From assembly GCF_027744825.2 (NCBI RefSeq), contig NC_071340.1, forward strand, positions 4,404,501 to 4,468,500: a DNA stretch of 64,000 bases, written 5' to 3'. Position 1 is the first letter of the stretch; every line of letters starts with the position of its first letter. The translations under genes and the position numbers were made by a program. This document shows positions 33,396-44,754 of the stretch, piece by piece. This stretch comes from Synchiropus splendidus. Taxonomy: Eukaryota; Chordata; Actinopteri; Syngnathiformes; Callionymidae. The notes under the pieces were generated by a model, which saw only the letters and a list, made by a program, of their open reading frames with translations, had not been told where the DNA came from and searched no databases.

Positions 33396-34831
33396 AAAAA
33401 ATAAATACGAGAATCTACTTCAAAAAACAAATCTGATAATTGAGAAGCGGGAGAATAGAAAGTCCATAGAAAGAACACCTGAGAAAAGAAAAAAACAAAA
33501 ACAATACAACAAAGCTAACAAAGATTTTTGAAAGCAACAGTGTGCTTATATCTCATTTTTCACTCGAATTGAATTTTAACTGAGTGAATGTCTGTGAACA
33601 CATGAAAGCATGTTTTGAACACATCCTGATAACGCTTGGTGATCCAATCTCCAATCCTATGGGAAGATGTCCTGGATCATACTCAGGCCGCCTTCATTCA
33701 ACGTATACAGCCAATGCCCAATATCTCGCAAACTAAAATCAGTGTTGATGCACTTTTTAAAAATGGTGCCAAAATTTGCTGTTCTGCCCATAAGATGGGG
33801 AAAAGTGATACTATGAGATTAAGATTTGTCTTTTTTTTTTTTTTTTCTTGAACAATTACAATAGTCGTCTGTGTCATTCTCCCATACATCGGTTGCTCTA
33901 ATTTAGCGTTAATGTCGTGAGCCACCCAAAATATCGAGGGTGACCACGGTGATTAATACAATCTTGAATCTTGAGCACAGAGTGCATTCATTCTGCTGCT
34001 TATCCTCAACATAAGACCCTCGTCCAATAGCATCGGGTAAAATACAAGGAAAAGTTAACGCTTAATAAGAAAAGATTGGCAACACTTACTTGATCCCTTA
34101 TTTGTCCCACAGTGGGGAAATGTTGGACTTGTTGGATCTACGCATCCATAGGTAAATGGAATTGATGAACACCTCACTTACAACTCCTAAACAATGCTTG
34201 TTATTGGTTTGGGTGTGTTCTTCTTGGTAGAAGTTGTATGAACAATCTCATACGAGAACTTTAAACGGAAGGAAGGAATACAGATTGGATGTGAAGTTTA
34301 TGAAGCTTTTCCACTGGAGCTTTGGAGTCAAACTGTAGATTGACGTTCATGTTTGCATATTACGACAGTACTTGGTTTTCATTTTGTAATTATGTAGTGT
34401 TTCTGTTGGTTGGGGATTTCGACAATATCCTTGAACAAAAAATTTTGAAAGAGCAAAATTTAATTTATATTCTCACTATGATGTGGTTTAAACATAAATG
34501 ATGCAATAGTTGCCTGCAAAAGATAATTCTAATGAAAGTTGAAAATTAAAAGTTGAATACAGGCAAATTATAAATTATATTTATGTTGAATGTTTGTGAG
34601 TAGCTTGTAAAATCTTCCACGTATTACTTCATTTTACCCTTTCCTCACAAGTAGGCATCACAAATTGGCAACCTCCATCTTGATCTGAGATGCCCCCTAC
34701 TCCTATGAAACCTGACCATCAATTCAGACATATGCGACTCTGCTTGTCTGCCTGTGTAGCAGTCTCTAAACCATACATTATGGCAGGTCCCAATATTAAC
34801 GCATTAATTGATAATGTGAGGAGCAAATAAC
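33396..34831. other. Unannotated, A/T-rich
   Basis: A lysine-rich frame near 33400-33530 results from A-rich sequence. A poly(T) run lies at 33831-33847. No element recognised. Confidence 0.35.
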
Positions 34832-35670
34832 TTGAACATTGACCTCTTTTTCATAACTGTTCCGCATTTCCTGCTTCCAAGCCATGGGATGAGTTTGATG
34901 AGAGCCAGGCGCTGCTATGAGGTGGATCTGGAGAATCTGTTCCTAAAGTTGGCTGAGTTCCGGGTGGTGGAGTCAGGCGGTTCCCGCTTGATCTTACTCA
35001 CTAACGGCCTGCTGGCGTTGGATGGCGAGAGGACACACAGGGCACGACCGCACGTTGTCTGCCCACAACTGGAAGAAATCTGGATTATTCCCGGCACGAG
35101 TCTGACACTCCACTAGCACTAGGACCGCACGTGGTACGGAGTTTACTGCCAGGTGGAGGGTTTGGATTGGCGGCGCTGCGTTCCCGCTCCATCAGCCGTC
35201 ATGCACGATGCGCTCGCCCCGGGAGCTCGACCTCCCCCCTGAGGAGTGACCATCCCACCCGGCGCTGACAGAGCCACCATCGCGCAGTGGAATGGCGTCT
35301 ACGCCGGCGGCAACCATCTCATAGCGCTCGCAAACATCATCGCGCTCTTTATGAGCTCCATGGACAGGCTCATCCATCGCAGAACCTCTCTCACTCCACC
35401 AGAGATTTTGCCATCAGCCGTATGACCCCGGCAACTGCCACCCGAGGGGGTGGCAGCGTTTGCAGCTCTCGGCATAGCGTAAGTCCGCCACTCGCGGCGT
35501 GCGGCGCTCGCGGTGCCTCCTCCACACACAGCCGGTGCCCGGGGGGAACGCTGTCGCTGGTCTGAGGAGCGGATGAGCCCAGCCGTCCGGATCATCGCTG
35601 CGCTAATCATCGCTGCTCCTCTCGGAGAGACCAGTCGGCTGCTCTCACCTTTGCTCCCGTCAACCGCTTA
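34832..35670. other. GC- and CpG-rich island, unrecognised
   Basis: About 34880-35640 is clearly richer in G+C and CpG than its surroundings, with many CGC/GCG words (for example ccgccactcgcggcgtgcgg near 35487). A 94-codon plus-strand frame (34832-35116) contains MRARRCYEVDLENLFLKLAE, then FRVVESGGSRLILLTNGLLA, and ends in a stop. I do not recognise it. It could be a first exon within a CpG island, or part of a mobile element: the following DIRS fragment starts within about 400 bp. Frames in 35300-35640 on both strands are arginine-, serine- and proline-rich and unlikely to be genes. Confidence 0.3.
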
Positions 35671-36039
35671 GAAAGAAAACTTTGTATCTAAAACCATGCA
35701 TCTAAACCAAAGTCTAACTTGAATAAAAGTAAGATGCATTACTTTGGTGTTGGGTCTGTTTCTGCTCTGCCCAAAATTAGGGTTTATCATCTGCCAAGTT
35801 CCTTTCCGGTTCCGGTCAGTGTGAACTCGAGTGGCAGCTCTCCGGCTTCAAAAATTTGTTTTTGTTTGACATCGTCTCATGAGACCGAGCAGTATAGTAA
35901 CGGTCTCTCTGCCTCCTTAACCCCTGACGCCAGAACCTTTCCGGGGGGAAGTTTCTGGAGCCAAGAAGTTGTGTTTTCACCGCAATAAGGAGCACAGGCG
36001 TCAAATAACTCTTTCCCGTCTCTCAACAGATCCCGCATC
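35671..36039. other. Unannotated, possibly DIRS 5' sequence
   Basis: No motif was read; it lies just upstream of DIRS ORF1-like sequence in the same orientation. Confidence 0.3.
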
Positions 36040-37060
36040 CAGCCAAATGTCAGGAGAGTTTCAATTCTGCCATTCTGCCACTCTTCTTATTCCCCAGACC
36101 AGCCATTTTCCAGCAGGGGTCGCCACAGGACCGCGAAAGTCACCCCTTCAGGGGATCGCACAGTAGGCGGTACCAGACCGGCTCTGTTCTCAGCTCCTCA
36201 TCGCGTGATGTCTGATGCGATGTCTCTCTGTGATTTTGTTCTCTGCAGCCCTCCAAACCTCTCAGAGCAAGCAGGACATCGTTATCTACAAAGTCATCTC
36301 TTTCTGAGGATGATTGGTCCGGTCCCTCGGTTCTCCTTCTTAGGAGAATTGCAGTGTCAGATCAATGTACACTGCAGCCACTGCCCAACTATCATAAAGT
36401 TTGAGGGCCCTACTTCCTCTGACTGGTCAGCTGACAAAAGTGAGTCTGTTTTTGAAGAACCAGCGGGACTTGAGATCCCCAGAGGAGTGGGCATTGAGCA
36501 CTGATGGCCCTTTCATCCTCCTGCGCTCAGGGCTCCTGTCTTGACAGAGTATCTTCCGAATTGAAAGCGCCTGTCTCCTCACCTGTCCATATGGATCGAG
36601 AAGATACTGAGTCATTGACACGCCCTTCAATTTCACAGTCAACAAAAAAAAGTTCTGCGGCACCACATGGACCTGGGCGAACTCAGAGTCTGATGGAGGA
36701 GGTCCGCGCACTCTTGTCAAAGGAAGTAATCGAGCTAGTGCCAAAGCGATCCTCCTAAATTGGGTTTTACTGCAGGTATTTTCTGGTACCCAAGAGGACA
36801 GGAGAGTGGAGACCTGTTCTGGACCTCAGTCTCCTCAACCAATTCATGACCAGACGGCGGATCTGGATGTTGACAACCAGGAGACTCCTGGAGTGCGTCA
36901 GAGTGTGAGAGAGGATGACCTCCATAGATCTTGCGCCTACTTCCACAACCTGGTTTGGCCGAGTCACAGGAAGTTTCTCCGGTTTGAGCTAGAGGGTCAG
37001 GTGTATCAGTACACACGCCCATCCTTTGGCTCTCTAGCACCTATAGTGCGTGGAGGCGGG
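36040..37060 (+). pseudogene. DIRS fragment: ORF1 tail and start of reverse transcriptase
   Basis: Around 36090-36180 the plus strand encodes RPAIFQQGSPQDRESHPFRG in a serine/arginine-rich context, as at the end of fish DIRS ORF1. At 36680-36730 EEVRALLSKEVIELVP matches the segment just before RT. Then, across frameshifts, comes YFLVPKRTGEWRPVLDLSLL (36778-36837), the DIRS RT beginning, followed by AYFHNLVWPSHRKFLRFELE and GQVYQYTRPSFG (36928-37029). The sequence stops before the YLDD box. At least three frame changes occur. The asparagine after YFH replaces the usual V/I-P. Confidence 0.75.
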
Positions 37061-37113
37061 GCTCGAACCATTAAGGAGACAGGGTCTGCAGATTCTGACG
37101 TAAATACACAAAG

Positions 37114-37945
37114 ATGTGTGACAAAGATGAAAATCAGGGTGGTGAAGTTGAAATATTTAAGAATCAGGATGCTGGTAAAAAAGACAATGAAACATTTTTT
37201 TGTCGTATTGGGCGCATTGTTTGGCTTCCACCAGGAGATGAACTCTCAGCGCAACAAACTGGAACCACAGGAGCACCAGTCAAGACAGAAAGTCAACCAA
37301 GGGACTTAATGACCACAATGTTTCAGCTAAATACGATGCAAACCTGCCTGATTTTGACTCATGCTGAGAACAAAATTCATGATAAAATACCAGAGAAGTT
37401 ATATTAAGGGAATAGTGGAAACAATGTGAGTGTGGAAAACTAGAGAAACAATTCCTTCAGAGTAAGGAGAGGGAGATAAGACATATCAACCACATCAGGA
37501 AGATGAATACTGTCTGGAATCAGAACAAATGAAACATGTTTAGGTTAGGTTAGACAGCTGTTTAGAATAGACAACCTTAATTGCCGATAACTATTGGATG
37601 TGTAGAGAAAAACATGTGGCTAGTAAGAATCTAGACTAGAACCAATTATAATAGGGACACAAATTCACATGACATTTACATTACTTATTATATTTACTCT
37701 GTTAGGCCAAGATTTAGCAAAGACAAGGCAAATGAGGCACATATTTCCTAAGACAAGAATAATAGTAACGGTTGTATTAACTGTGATTTTGCTTTTGGCA
37801 TGTTGTATCATACCACTGATGAGAAAACTGTCCCTGAGAATGGCTGCCAATAACTGAACATCATGAATGCTCTCCAACGTGCAACGATGGCTCCTGAACA
37901 ACAACAAGCTCAAATGACCACAGAGCAACCACATCTCATCCCTGC
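37114..37945 (+). pseudogene. Retrovirus-like envelope transmembrane remnant
   Basis: The frame at 37669-37857 encodes a hydrophobic stretch, RIIVTVVLTVILLLACCIIP (37762-37821), followed by LMRKLSLRM. This is the membrane anchor plus CC-IIP and basic cytoplasmic start common to fish ERV envelope transmembrane subunits. The next ~80 bp continue as a plausible cytoplasmic tail in shifted frame. The 97-codon frame at 37114-37407 has no confident match but may be the upstream ectodomain, separated by a deletion. The anchor resembles but is not identical to that at 32264-32335, so a second ERV insertion is likely. Confidence 0.5.
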
Positions 37946-39225
37946 TCCAGACTTCTGTACGATTATCTGGAGGGCTGTGACGGTAACGACAAAAAGTTTC
38001 AAGATGATCTGCTTATTAATTAATGTTTTCTGTATCGCAACAAAGACTTGCTAATTTCTTTACTTTTAGATGGCTTCCTTCAGGTGTAGACAGAAATGTC
38101 TGTTTTGTATAGCGTTCCCTTTTATATTTATTGTATGTCGTTCTTGCCATGGCGACCCAGTTGGGAGGCTAATTAGCGACGTATGAACGTGTGGAATCTG
38201 GTGCGAGGACCACCCTCGATCCAGTCTCTATTTAATGTGTTTGTACTTTGAATAATTCTCTTCTCCTTCCTCTCTTCCAGGATTGAGGGTCGCTTTTTTC
38301 CCGCCACAGACACACACACCTGAACCTGATCTCACTATCATCCCGTGCACAACTTAAACGCCAGCCAGAAGGCAATCGGCGTCAGTTCTGCACTTGTGTT
38401 CACCCTGGCATGACCCTCCGTGTTCGACTCGACAGCTTGGATGATTCCTCTCCGGACCATGGACATTTTGCCATGCGCTTTCCTTTCGTGAGTTTTGCTG
38501 ATTGATCTCTTTGTTTTCCAGTGTGTCTGTGCCTTTTAGCCTGGTTCCTCTTCCCCCCAATCTTGTGGACTTGCCACGTTTTCCTGGATTTGATACGTGC
38601 TCACGGACGCTTGTTTAACTTATTTGACTGTTGTCTCTGTTTTTGTTTTGTTTTTGTCTAATGTTGAGTTTTTGAATTGATTTTGTATTTTCCACCTCCC
38701 TTTGTTTGTAGAGTATTTTTGTTTTTATTTTTGTATTTCTTAGAGCCTCCTTCGAGATTAGAGGTAGAGAAGATTTATGTTTTCTTACTAGAACTTTTTG
38801 TTCTTCATTGTGAGTCTTATTTATCTCCTTCTGTGCTGAGTACCAGAAGTGAGTTGAGTTTGATTAAACTGCTGGACTTGTGGGCATGTGGGTCACCGGT
38901 CTACGATCGTTACTGATGCCATGCCATGGGAGACATGTGATGTTAAGCGATGTCAAGCCATGTTGATACGATCTGATGCTGATCTGGAATAAACCAAAAC
39001 TTGCATATCTCTATTTCTGTGCTTGTTTGTGCTGGACAACAGTGACTGGTAATGGAGGTCATCCCGAATACTCTCATTGACGCTTTGATCTTCCCGCCCT
39101 TGGTTGTGCATTGATTTAGGACATTGTTTCTACCAATGTCCACGTTGGCCAGTTGAAACTGACATAATTGGTTGTCCAGTTCCAGTGTGGCCTTTGGCAG
39201 TCCTTTCATCATTTGCCACAGTTCA
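37946..39225. other. Unannotated
   Basis: No element boundaries recognised. The pyrimidine-rich section 38225-38620 has the texture of an LTR or untranslated region but shares no clear blocks with other repeats in the window. Confidence 0.3.
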
Positions 39226-40164
39226 GAGTACCCCCCATGACCATCACCTTGTCGCAGTGGGGGGGTTTACCTACCTCAATGATTCAGAGGGCTATGTTGT
39301 CAGGTGCCTAGTGCTCCTTGTTGGGTCACCCATGGCAGACAGGTTGCTGATGAGAGGTCAGACTAAGCATTGTCCAAAAATTGATTCATGAAAAGGAAAG
39401 GATAAATTAAGTGTACCCTTACGGGGGGATACTGGGGCCCACACCTGGAACCAGGCCTAGGTGGCAGTGGAAGAGGGCTGTTTCTGCGTCAAAGGCCTGG
39501 GTGGCATCAGCTAGCTCTAGAGATGTGGAACGTCACCTCACTGTGGGGTAAGGAGTCTGAGTTAGTGCGTTAGGTGGAGCGTTACCGGTTGGATCTGGTG
39601 GGGTTGACTTCCACACACAGCTTGGATTCTGGAACCCAGCCCCTTGACAGGGACTGAACTCTTTCATTCTCTGGTGTTGCTCGAGGTGTATGACACCAGG
39701 CAGGCGTGGGGATACTCACAAGCCTGAGCGCCTGTGTGTTGGAGTTCTTTCCGGTGGACCAGAAGGTCACCTCTTTGTGGCTTAGGCTTAAGGGAGGCAA
39801 AACTCTGGCAGCAGCTCGGAGTACTCAGCCTTCTTGGAGGCTCTTATCGGGGTCCTTGTGGGGCCCTGCCAGTGGATTGCATTGTCCTCCTGGGAGACTT
39901 AAACGCACATGTCGGCAACGACGGAGAAACTTTAGAAGCGTGATTGGTAACAACAGTCTTGTTTGTCCATCATGAACACCATGTTTGAACTTATGAAGTT
40001 CATAAGTGCACTTGGTACCAGAGCTTCCTAGGTCGTAAGGTCAATGATTGATTTTGTAATTGTATCATCTGACTTGCGGCCGTATATTGGCTGTATGACA
40101 TTCGGGTGAAGAGATGGGCAGAACTGCCAACTAATCACCATCTGGTGGTGAAGCCTCTAGACCA

Positions 40165-40398
40165 CAGGTGTCAAAATGGTCCTCAAAGGGCCGCACAGTG
40201 GGTGCAGGATTTTGTTCCAACCAATCAAGAGGACACCTTTTAACCAATCAGGTGGCTGAAGACTGTCATCAGTTGATCGTCAGTCTGGTGCTGTTTGTTT
40301 CAGCTGACACCTGATTGGTTCACCTGTTTGTGCTTTCAGGGCTGGAACAAAAACCTGCACCTACTGCGGCCCTTTTGCGGGTCAGTTTGAAACCCTTG
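40165..40398. mobile_element. hAT-type MITE inserted in Rex3
   Basis: Starts CAGGTGTCAAAATGG and ends TCAGTTTGAAACCCTTG, whose inverse CAAGGGTTTCAAA mirrors the start. Flanked by a 10-bp direct repeat, ctctagacca, at 40155-40164 and 40399-40408; 8 bp of this is the expected hAT target duplication and the rest may be coincidence. The element is 234 bp, noncoding, with GGGCCGCA and TGCGGCCC near its ends. Rex3 sequence is continuous without it. Confidence 0.85.
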
Positions 40399-41134
40399 CT
40401 CTAGACCAACCACGTCAACCCAAACGAGTAATGAGGGTTGGGAATGTCTGGAGGATGGAACTGTCAAGGGATTTTTAACTCACACCTCCGGGAAGCTTTC
40501 TCCTGTGGAGGTTGGGGACATCGAGCACGAGTGGTCAAGCCCGACATGGCTGAAGCTTCAGTGGTGAGCTGTGGCATGAAGGTCATCAAGGACCGGTAAC
40601 CCAAGGACATCTTGGTGAACACCAGGGGTAGCCATCCGACTGAAGAAGGAGTCTTATCGAGACCTTGTGTCTAGTGGGACTCCTGAAGCAGTGACAAGGT
40701 TGGCCCGGAGGGCTGATGCTTTGGCTGTTGCTGAGGCTAAACAGTGGTTGTGGGAGGAGTTTGGAGAATCCATGGAGGAAGTCTTTCGGTCAGCACCAAT
40801 GGACTTCTGGAAAACTGTCAAGCATCTCAGAAGGCGGAGACAGCAGAATATCCAAGCTGTTTACAGTAAGGATGGAACATTGTTGACTTCAACTCAGGAT
40901 GTAATTGGCCATAGGAAAGAGCGCTTTGAGGAACTCCTTAACACAGACATTCCACTGTGTAAGGGAGACAAAGCTGGAGGATGATGGACAGTCTTTGTCG
41001 ATTTCTTGAGCTGAAGTCTCTGTGGTAGTCAAAAAAGCTCCACAGTGACGAGGATCCGGGAGTTGATGAGAAATGCTGAAGGTGCCCGGTATTGAGGGGC
41101 TGTCACCTGTTCATGCCTCTTCAACATTGGATGT

Positions 41135-41793
41135 ATGTCTGAGTCAGTACCGGACGAGTGGCAGACTAGGGTGGTGGTTCCCCTATTTAAAAAGGGGGAC
41201 CAGAGGGTGTGTTCCAACTATATAGGAATTACAATCCTCAGCCTCTCTGATAAAGTCTACTCTGAGGTGCTGAAGAGGAGTGTCCGATCGATTATTGAAG
41301 TTCAGATTCAAAAGGAGCAATTCGGGTTACGTCCTGGACGTGGAACTACAGACCAACTCTTTTCCCTCTCAACAGTTCTCGAGGGTGCCTGGGACTATGA
41401 CCTGCCAGCCTACATGTGCTTCATGGATTTGGAGAAGGTGTATGACGGGGTGCCCAGGGACAAGTTGTGGGAGGTGCTTCGGGAGTATGGGGTACGAGGC
41501 TGCCCATTGAGGGCAGTTCAATCTCTGTACTCCAAGAGCAGGAGTTGTGTCCAGATCCTTGGGTGCAAGTGGGGGTTGATCTCTGCAAGGGTTGTGCTTT
41601 GTCTCCAATCCTGTTTTTGGTTTACATGGACAGGATTTCAAGGCGCACCTCTGGAGGGGAGGGTTTGCGGTTTGGTGACCTAAAGATGCAGTCACTGGTA
41701 TTTGCAGATGATTTGGTTTTTATGGTTTCATCACGGTGCGACCTCCAACTCTCGCTGGATTGGTTTGCATCTGAGTGTGGACGGCTGGAATGA
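41135..41793 (+). pseudogene. Rex3: Rex3 reverse transcriptase (in the 39-42 kb copy)
   Basis: The frame 41135-41683 reads VPDEWQTRVVVPLFKKGDQR, SNYIGITILSL, a QFGLRPGRGTTDQLF segment, then FMDLEKVYDGVP (first catalytic D, with Y and G in place of the more usual F and R). A frameshift near 41580 moves the reading to SPILFLVYMDRISRR and LVFADDLVFMVSS, with the FADD box at 41701-41712. In intact Rex3 the enzyme copies element RNA at a nick made by its own endonuclease. This gene is broken by at least one frameshift and is cut at its 3' side. Confidence 0.85.
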
Positions 41794-41930
41794 GGATCGG
41801 CACCTCTAACTCCGAGGCCATGGTTCTCAACTGGAAAAGGGTGGATTGCTCTTCCGGGTAAGAAATGAGTCTCTGTCTCAAGTGGAGAAGTATCTTGGGG
41901 TCTTGTTCTCGTGTGGGGGGGAAAGGGCAC

Positions 41931-43143
41931 TTTATTTGGGTGGTGTTTTGTTAGTTTCTTAACAAAATTATTGGATTTACTGCCTCGGTTTATTTTCAAT
42001 AGCAAAGCTTTCATGGACATTGTTTCTCAATAAAACAAGTTTCAAATGTTGCAGCTGTATTCTGTCAGTTAAAAAAACGTAACGTGTTGGAGGGTTCAAA
42101 AATCATTAATCGGTCAGACAACTGATTCATCTCTAGTCTGTTGTCCTTGATGTTTCATGCATTGAAACAAACTGCGAAAGCCATTTGTTTATGTAACATA
42201 ATGCATGGACACAATGGTCATCATCTCATTGATTTGTTGTGCAAGCACATATTTCCTTCTGTTCTCTGGGTGGCTGGCTGACCTTCAGGATGCTGTGGAG
42301 ATTGACGAGCACATTCCTGTAGTGAGAAAAATTTTGTTCCTACAGCTTCAGCATAGGCACATTCATAAGACTGTGCCTGAAGCTTTTATTGCCACCAGAC
42401 GCTTCATCACAGGGCCATCCACAAATCGGGGAGGCCAACTGCCGGAGCAGCACTGGAACGTTCCTCGGTTGTCTCTAGACACAGATTGTCCAGAACCCCT
42501 CAGACCCGCTGGACACAAACACCATTGTATATTTCACAGATGCAATAAAGTTAAGTTGTGTACATGAGCTCAACATTAGATTTGAACTCCTAACTTATTG
42601 TGGCTAAATGTTGTGAGTCGATCGACAAATGACATAGATTCGTGATGGTGTGATTAAACTCTTGACAAGCCACCTTCTTGCGAGGATATTTTGCATGGTG
42701 TTTGGTTCAGGCTCCTCCTTACGATTAACTGTGTGTGTGTGTTCTTTTTCAAAACAAACAAAAAAAAGAAATAGGCACAGAGAGACGTTGGCGTCCCTAG
42801 AGGAACTTGAAACTGATAAGTCTTCCTGTTCTTATTTAGACTCTGCAAAACTACCAAAGCAAGCAGTTCTCCAAAGCAGTTCTCCAGTTCCTACAACACA
42901 CTTAAAAAGTTTGAAATGACACCTCAGGTAGTCATCATCTATCGACTTGCCAGGGTTGATGGGAATTGGATCTTCATTTGGGAGATGGATGGTAAATTCA
43001 AGACACAATACACAATACAATGCTGGATTGTTCAGATTTCTGCAATCTCTTACATTTATTTATTTATTCTATTATCTATTTTCTTTTGCTTAAGTGGTGT
43101 GTCTTGAGAGGGGAGTGTGGGAGAGAGTTTTGAAAGGCTTAAA
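41931..43143. other. Unannotated, with a tandem-repeat relic
   Basis: No gene recognised. A 120-codon plus-strand frame (42205-42567) beginning MDTMVIISLICCASTYFLLF resembles no family I know and starts in AT-rich DNA. Segment 42664-42760 (ACCTTCTTGCGAGGATATTT, then GTTTGGTTCAGGCTCC and a TG tract) is a shortened relative of the 14037-14810 repeat units. Confidence 0.35.
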
Positions 43144-43202
43144 ATACTACTACTACTAATAATAATAATCATCATCATTATTATTATTATTATCATTATT
43201 AC
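43144..43202. repeat. Trinucleotide microsatellite
   Basis: Runs of ACT, AAT, ATC and ATT repeats in succession form a compound trinucleotide tract. Confidence 0.9.
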
Positions 43203-43563
43203 AGTGATACTAAAACATTTTGACTGGACTATTTAGCAACAATTGTGAATCCTTTATGGCAAATGTTTGTGTAGCTTAGTGTCATGACTGCAGAGAAATT
43301 TGAATTTATGTTATTCGGACTTACACGACCGGGGTGATGTGATTATTAGCTCGGCTAAGTTAGCATGAAGCCGTGTAGCTGGACTATGAGCGGACTGGGT
43401 AATGTACAGGTGCGCAAGCTTCAGCTATGGAGCGGAAGTAAACAAACTTTCAGACTAATCACGGTCTAATGATATCTAATACGCTTGTTTACATTCCAGA
43501 AATTGTGTGATGTTTGTGTGTGTGTGTGTTACCTGATGCAGTATGTGTGTTCTTTGATCTTAG

Positions 43564-43802
43564 CTGATGTCTGTGGCGAACACATAACAAACCTGATTTT
43601 TGAAGCTCTCCGGGGGGGAACTATGAGTATAGCGGGACATGATAAATGCAGAGCAGTAAACGGTCTGGTCACTGTCTGGTTGGACAACATCAACATCAAA
43701 AACTACTTCACAAACTCCGGGAACACTGAGGTGTGCAGCAGAATTGGAGCCATCTGGGACTCTCTATGCGTGATTCATAACTCACGTTTCCCTCTTTATT
43801 AA
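43564..43802 (+). other. Candidate terminal exon, unrecognised
   Basis: A pyrimidine-containing tract and ttctttgatcttag (AG at 43562-43563) could be a splice acceptor. The frame that follows stays open to a TAA at 43800-43802. It encodes CGEHITNLIFEALRGGTMSI, AGHDKCRAVNGLVTVWLDN, and CSRIGAIWDSLCVIHNSRFP near the end. Its composition is protein-like, not low-complexity, and it resembles no transposon protein I know. It could be the last exon of a host gene, a processed gene scrap or chance. No polyadenylation signal or upstream exon was confirmed. Confidence 0.25.
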
Positions 43803-43959
43803 GGCTGATGAACATCTGATTTTATTGACACACAGATTTACTTGACTGAATAATGTTGGGCTCTAACTATTTACCAGACTATTGAACAATACTTTTTGAC
43901 ATCTGGATCTGTACTACCCTTAAAAATCTTCTTGATCGTCAGTGATCTCTTTCACTTTT

Positions 43960-44545
43960 TCAACGTGTTGTGAGAGCAGCACGGATAAATCGAGTCATAG
44001 TTTCCTCAGCTGCCGCAAGTGGAACATTCGCCCCCAGCCACACACACTGGCTCTGGCCAGTCAGGACATCCGTAATCCAGTTGCAGAGGGAGTCAGTCAC
44101 ATTGAGCTAACAAAGCTTGTCTTGAGCAGAGCTGGGAGAATCGTATTGAAAGCATGAACAGGATCCTGGCATGGGTTCCTAGTACTCCAGAATGAAGTGA
44201 AAGGCCTGGTTTACTGCATCATCTATAGATCTGTTGGCACTGTAGGCAAACTGCATTGAGTCCAGGAAGGGAGCAGTGATAGACTTCGGGTAGGATTGAA
44301 CCAGGACCAGTTATTCTGTCCTGTGATTATTGGTTTCTTTGGAACAGGAAAAATAGTGGACAATTGAAAGCAGGTTGGAACATGACAGGCATGACCCAAT
44401 GATGCATTGAAGATGTCTGTGAACACTGGAGCCAGCTCAGTAGCACAATGATTCAGGATGGCAGGGCAAACTCTGGACCGGCAGCTTTCCGAAGATTCAG
44501 CTTCCTGAACTGAGCATGGCCTGAACTGAGCATACGACACCACAG
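43960..44545 (-). pseudogene. L2/jockey-type LINE fragment B (RT start)
   Basis: The minus-strand frame (44543-44223) contains CPAILNHCATELAPVFTDIF then NASLGHACHVPTCFQLSTIF and PVPKKPIITGQN, the classic RT finger region of L2-type LINEs. At the 3' side the sequence tttcctcagctgccgcaag matches the LINE scrap at 470-612. The palm with the catalytic box is missing. It overlaps in content with fragment A, so it is a separate or duplicated copy of the same family. Confidence 0.75.
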
Positions 44546-44754
44546 TTCTTTAAAGTGAAAGGGGGAGTAAACTGTCTTTTTGACATTTCTTACGTTTTGA
44601 CGACACAATATGTTGATTTCCCGGTTCGGTGATGCTTTCTGTTTGGGCATTATACTTTCTTTTGCGCGCCCGATTTGGTGAGGCTCTCCGTTTGGACTCT
44701 TTTCAACTTCGTCTCCTTGTGACTCTCCCATCACGGCATATGGGTTCCGCACCG
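44546..44754. other. Unannotated insert between LINE pieces
   Basis: About 210 bp resembling neither flanking LINE piece; no termini identified. Confidence 0.3.

Larger units (their letters stand above)
39226..41930 (+). mobile_element. Rex3: Rex3 non-LTR retrotransposon copy, broken
   Basis: The 5' region with CCCATGACCATCACCTTGTC matches the Rex3 5' scrap at 53573. It is followed by endonuclease sequence with VLLGDLNAHVGND (39887-39925) and the CATAAGTGCACTTGGTACC segment at 40000. A linker lies at 40667-40984 (NIQAVYSKDGTLLTSTQDV), RT at 41135-41793, and FADD at 41701-41712. The copy ends near 41930 inside the post-RT region (VEKYLGVLFS). A hAT-type MITE interrupts it at 40165-40398. Frames are broken by stops and small indels. 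Confidence 0.85.

Noticed and set aside
32786..33436. 216-codon plus-strand open frame as a single protein
   Set aside because: Its second half is the true DIRS RT frame (YLDD), but the first half is out of frame relative to the zinc region and the RT start; the length is accidental.
35192..35610. Arginine/serine-rich frames on both strands
   Set aside because: Result of CpG-rich composition; overlapping frames on both strands, no recognisable domain.
42205..42567. 120-codon plus-strand frame as a host gene
   Set aside because: Hydrophobic start in AT-rich DNA and no recognised motif; no splice sites or conserved context.
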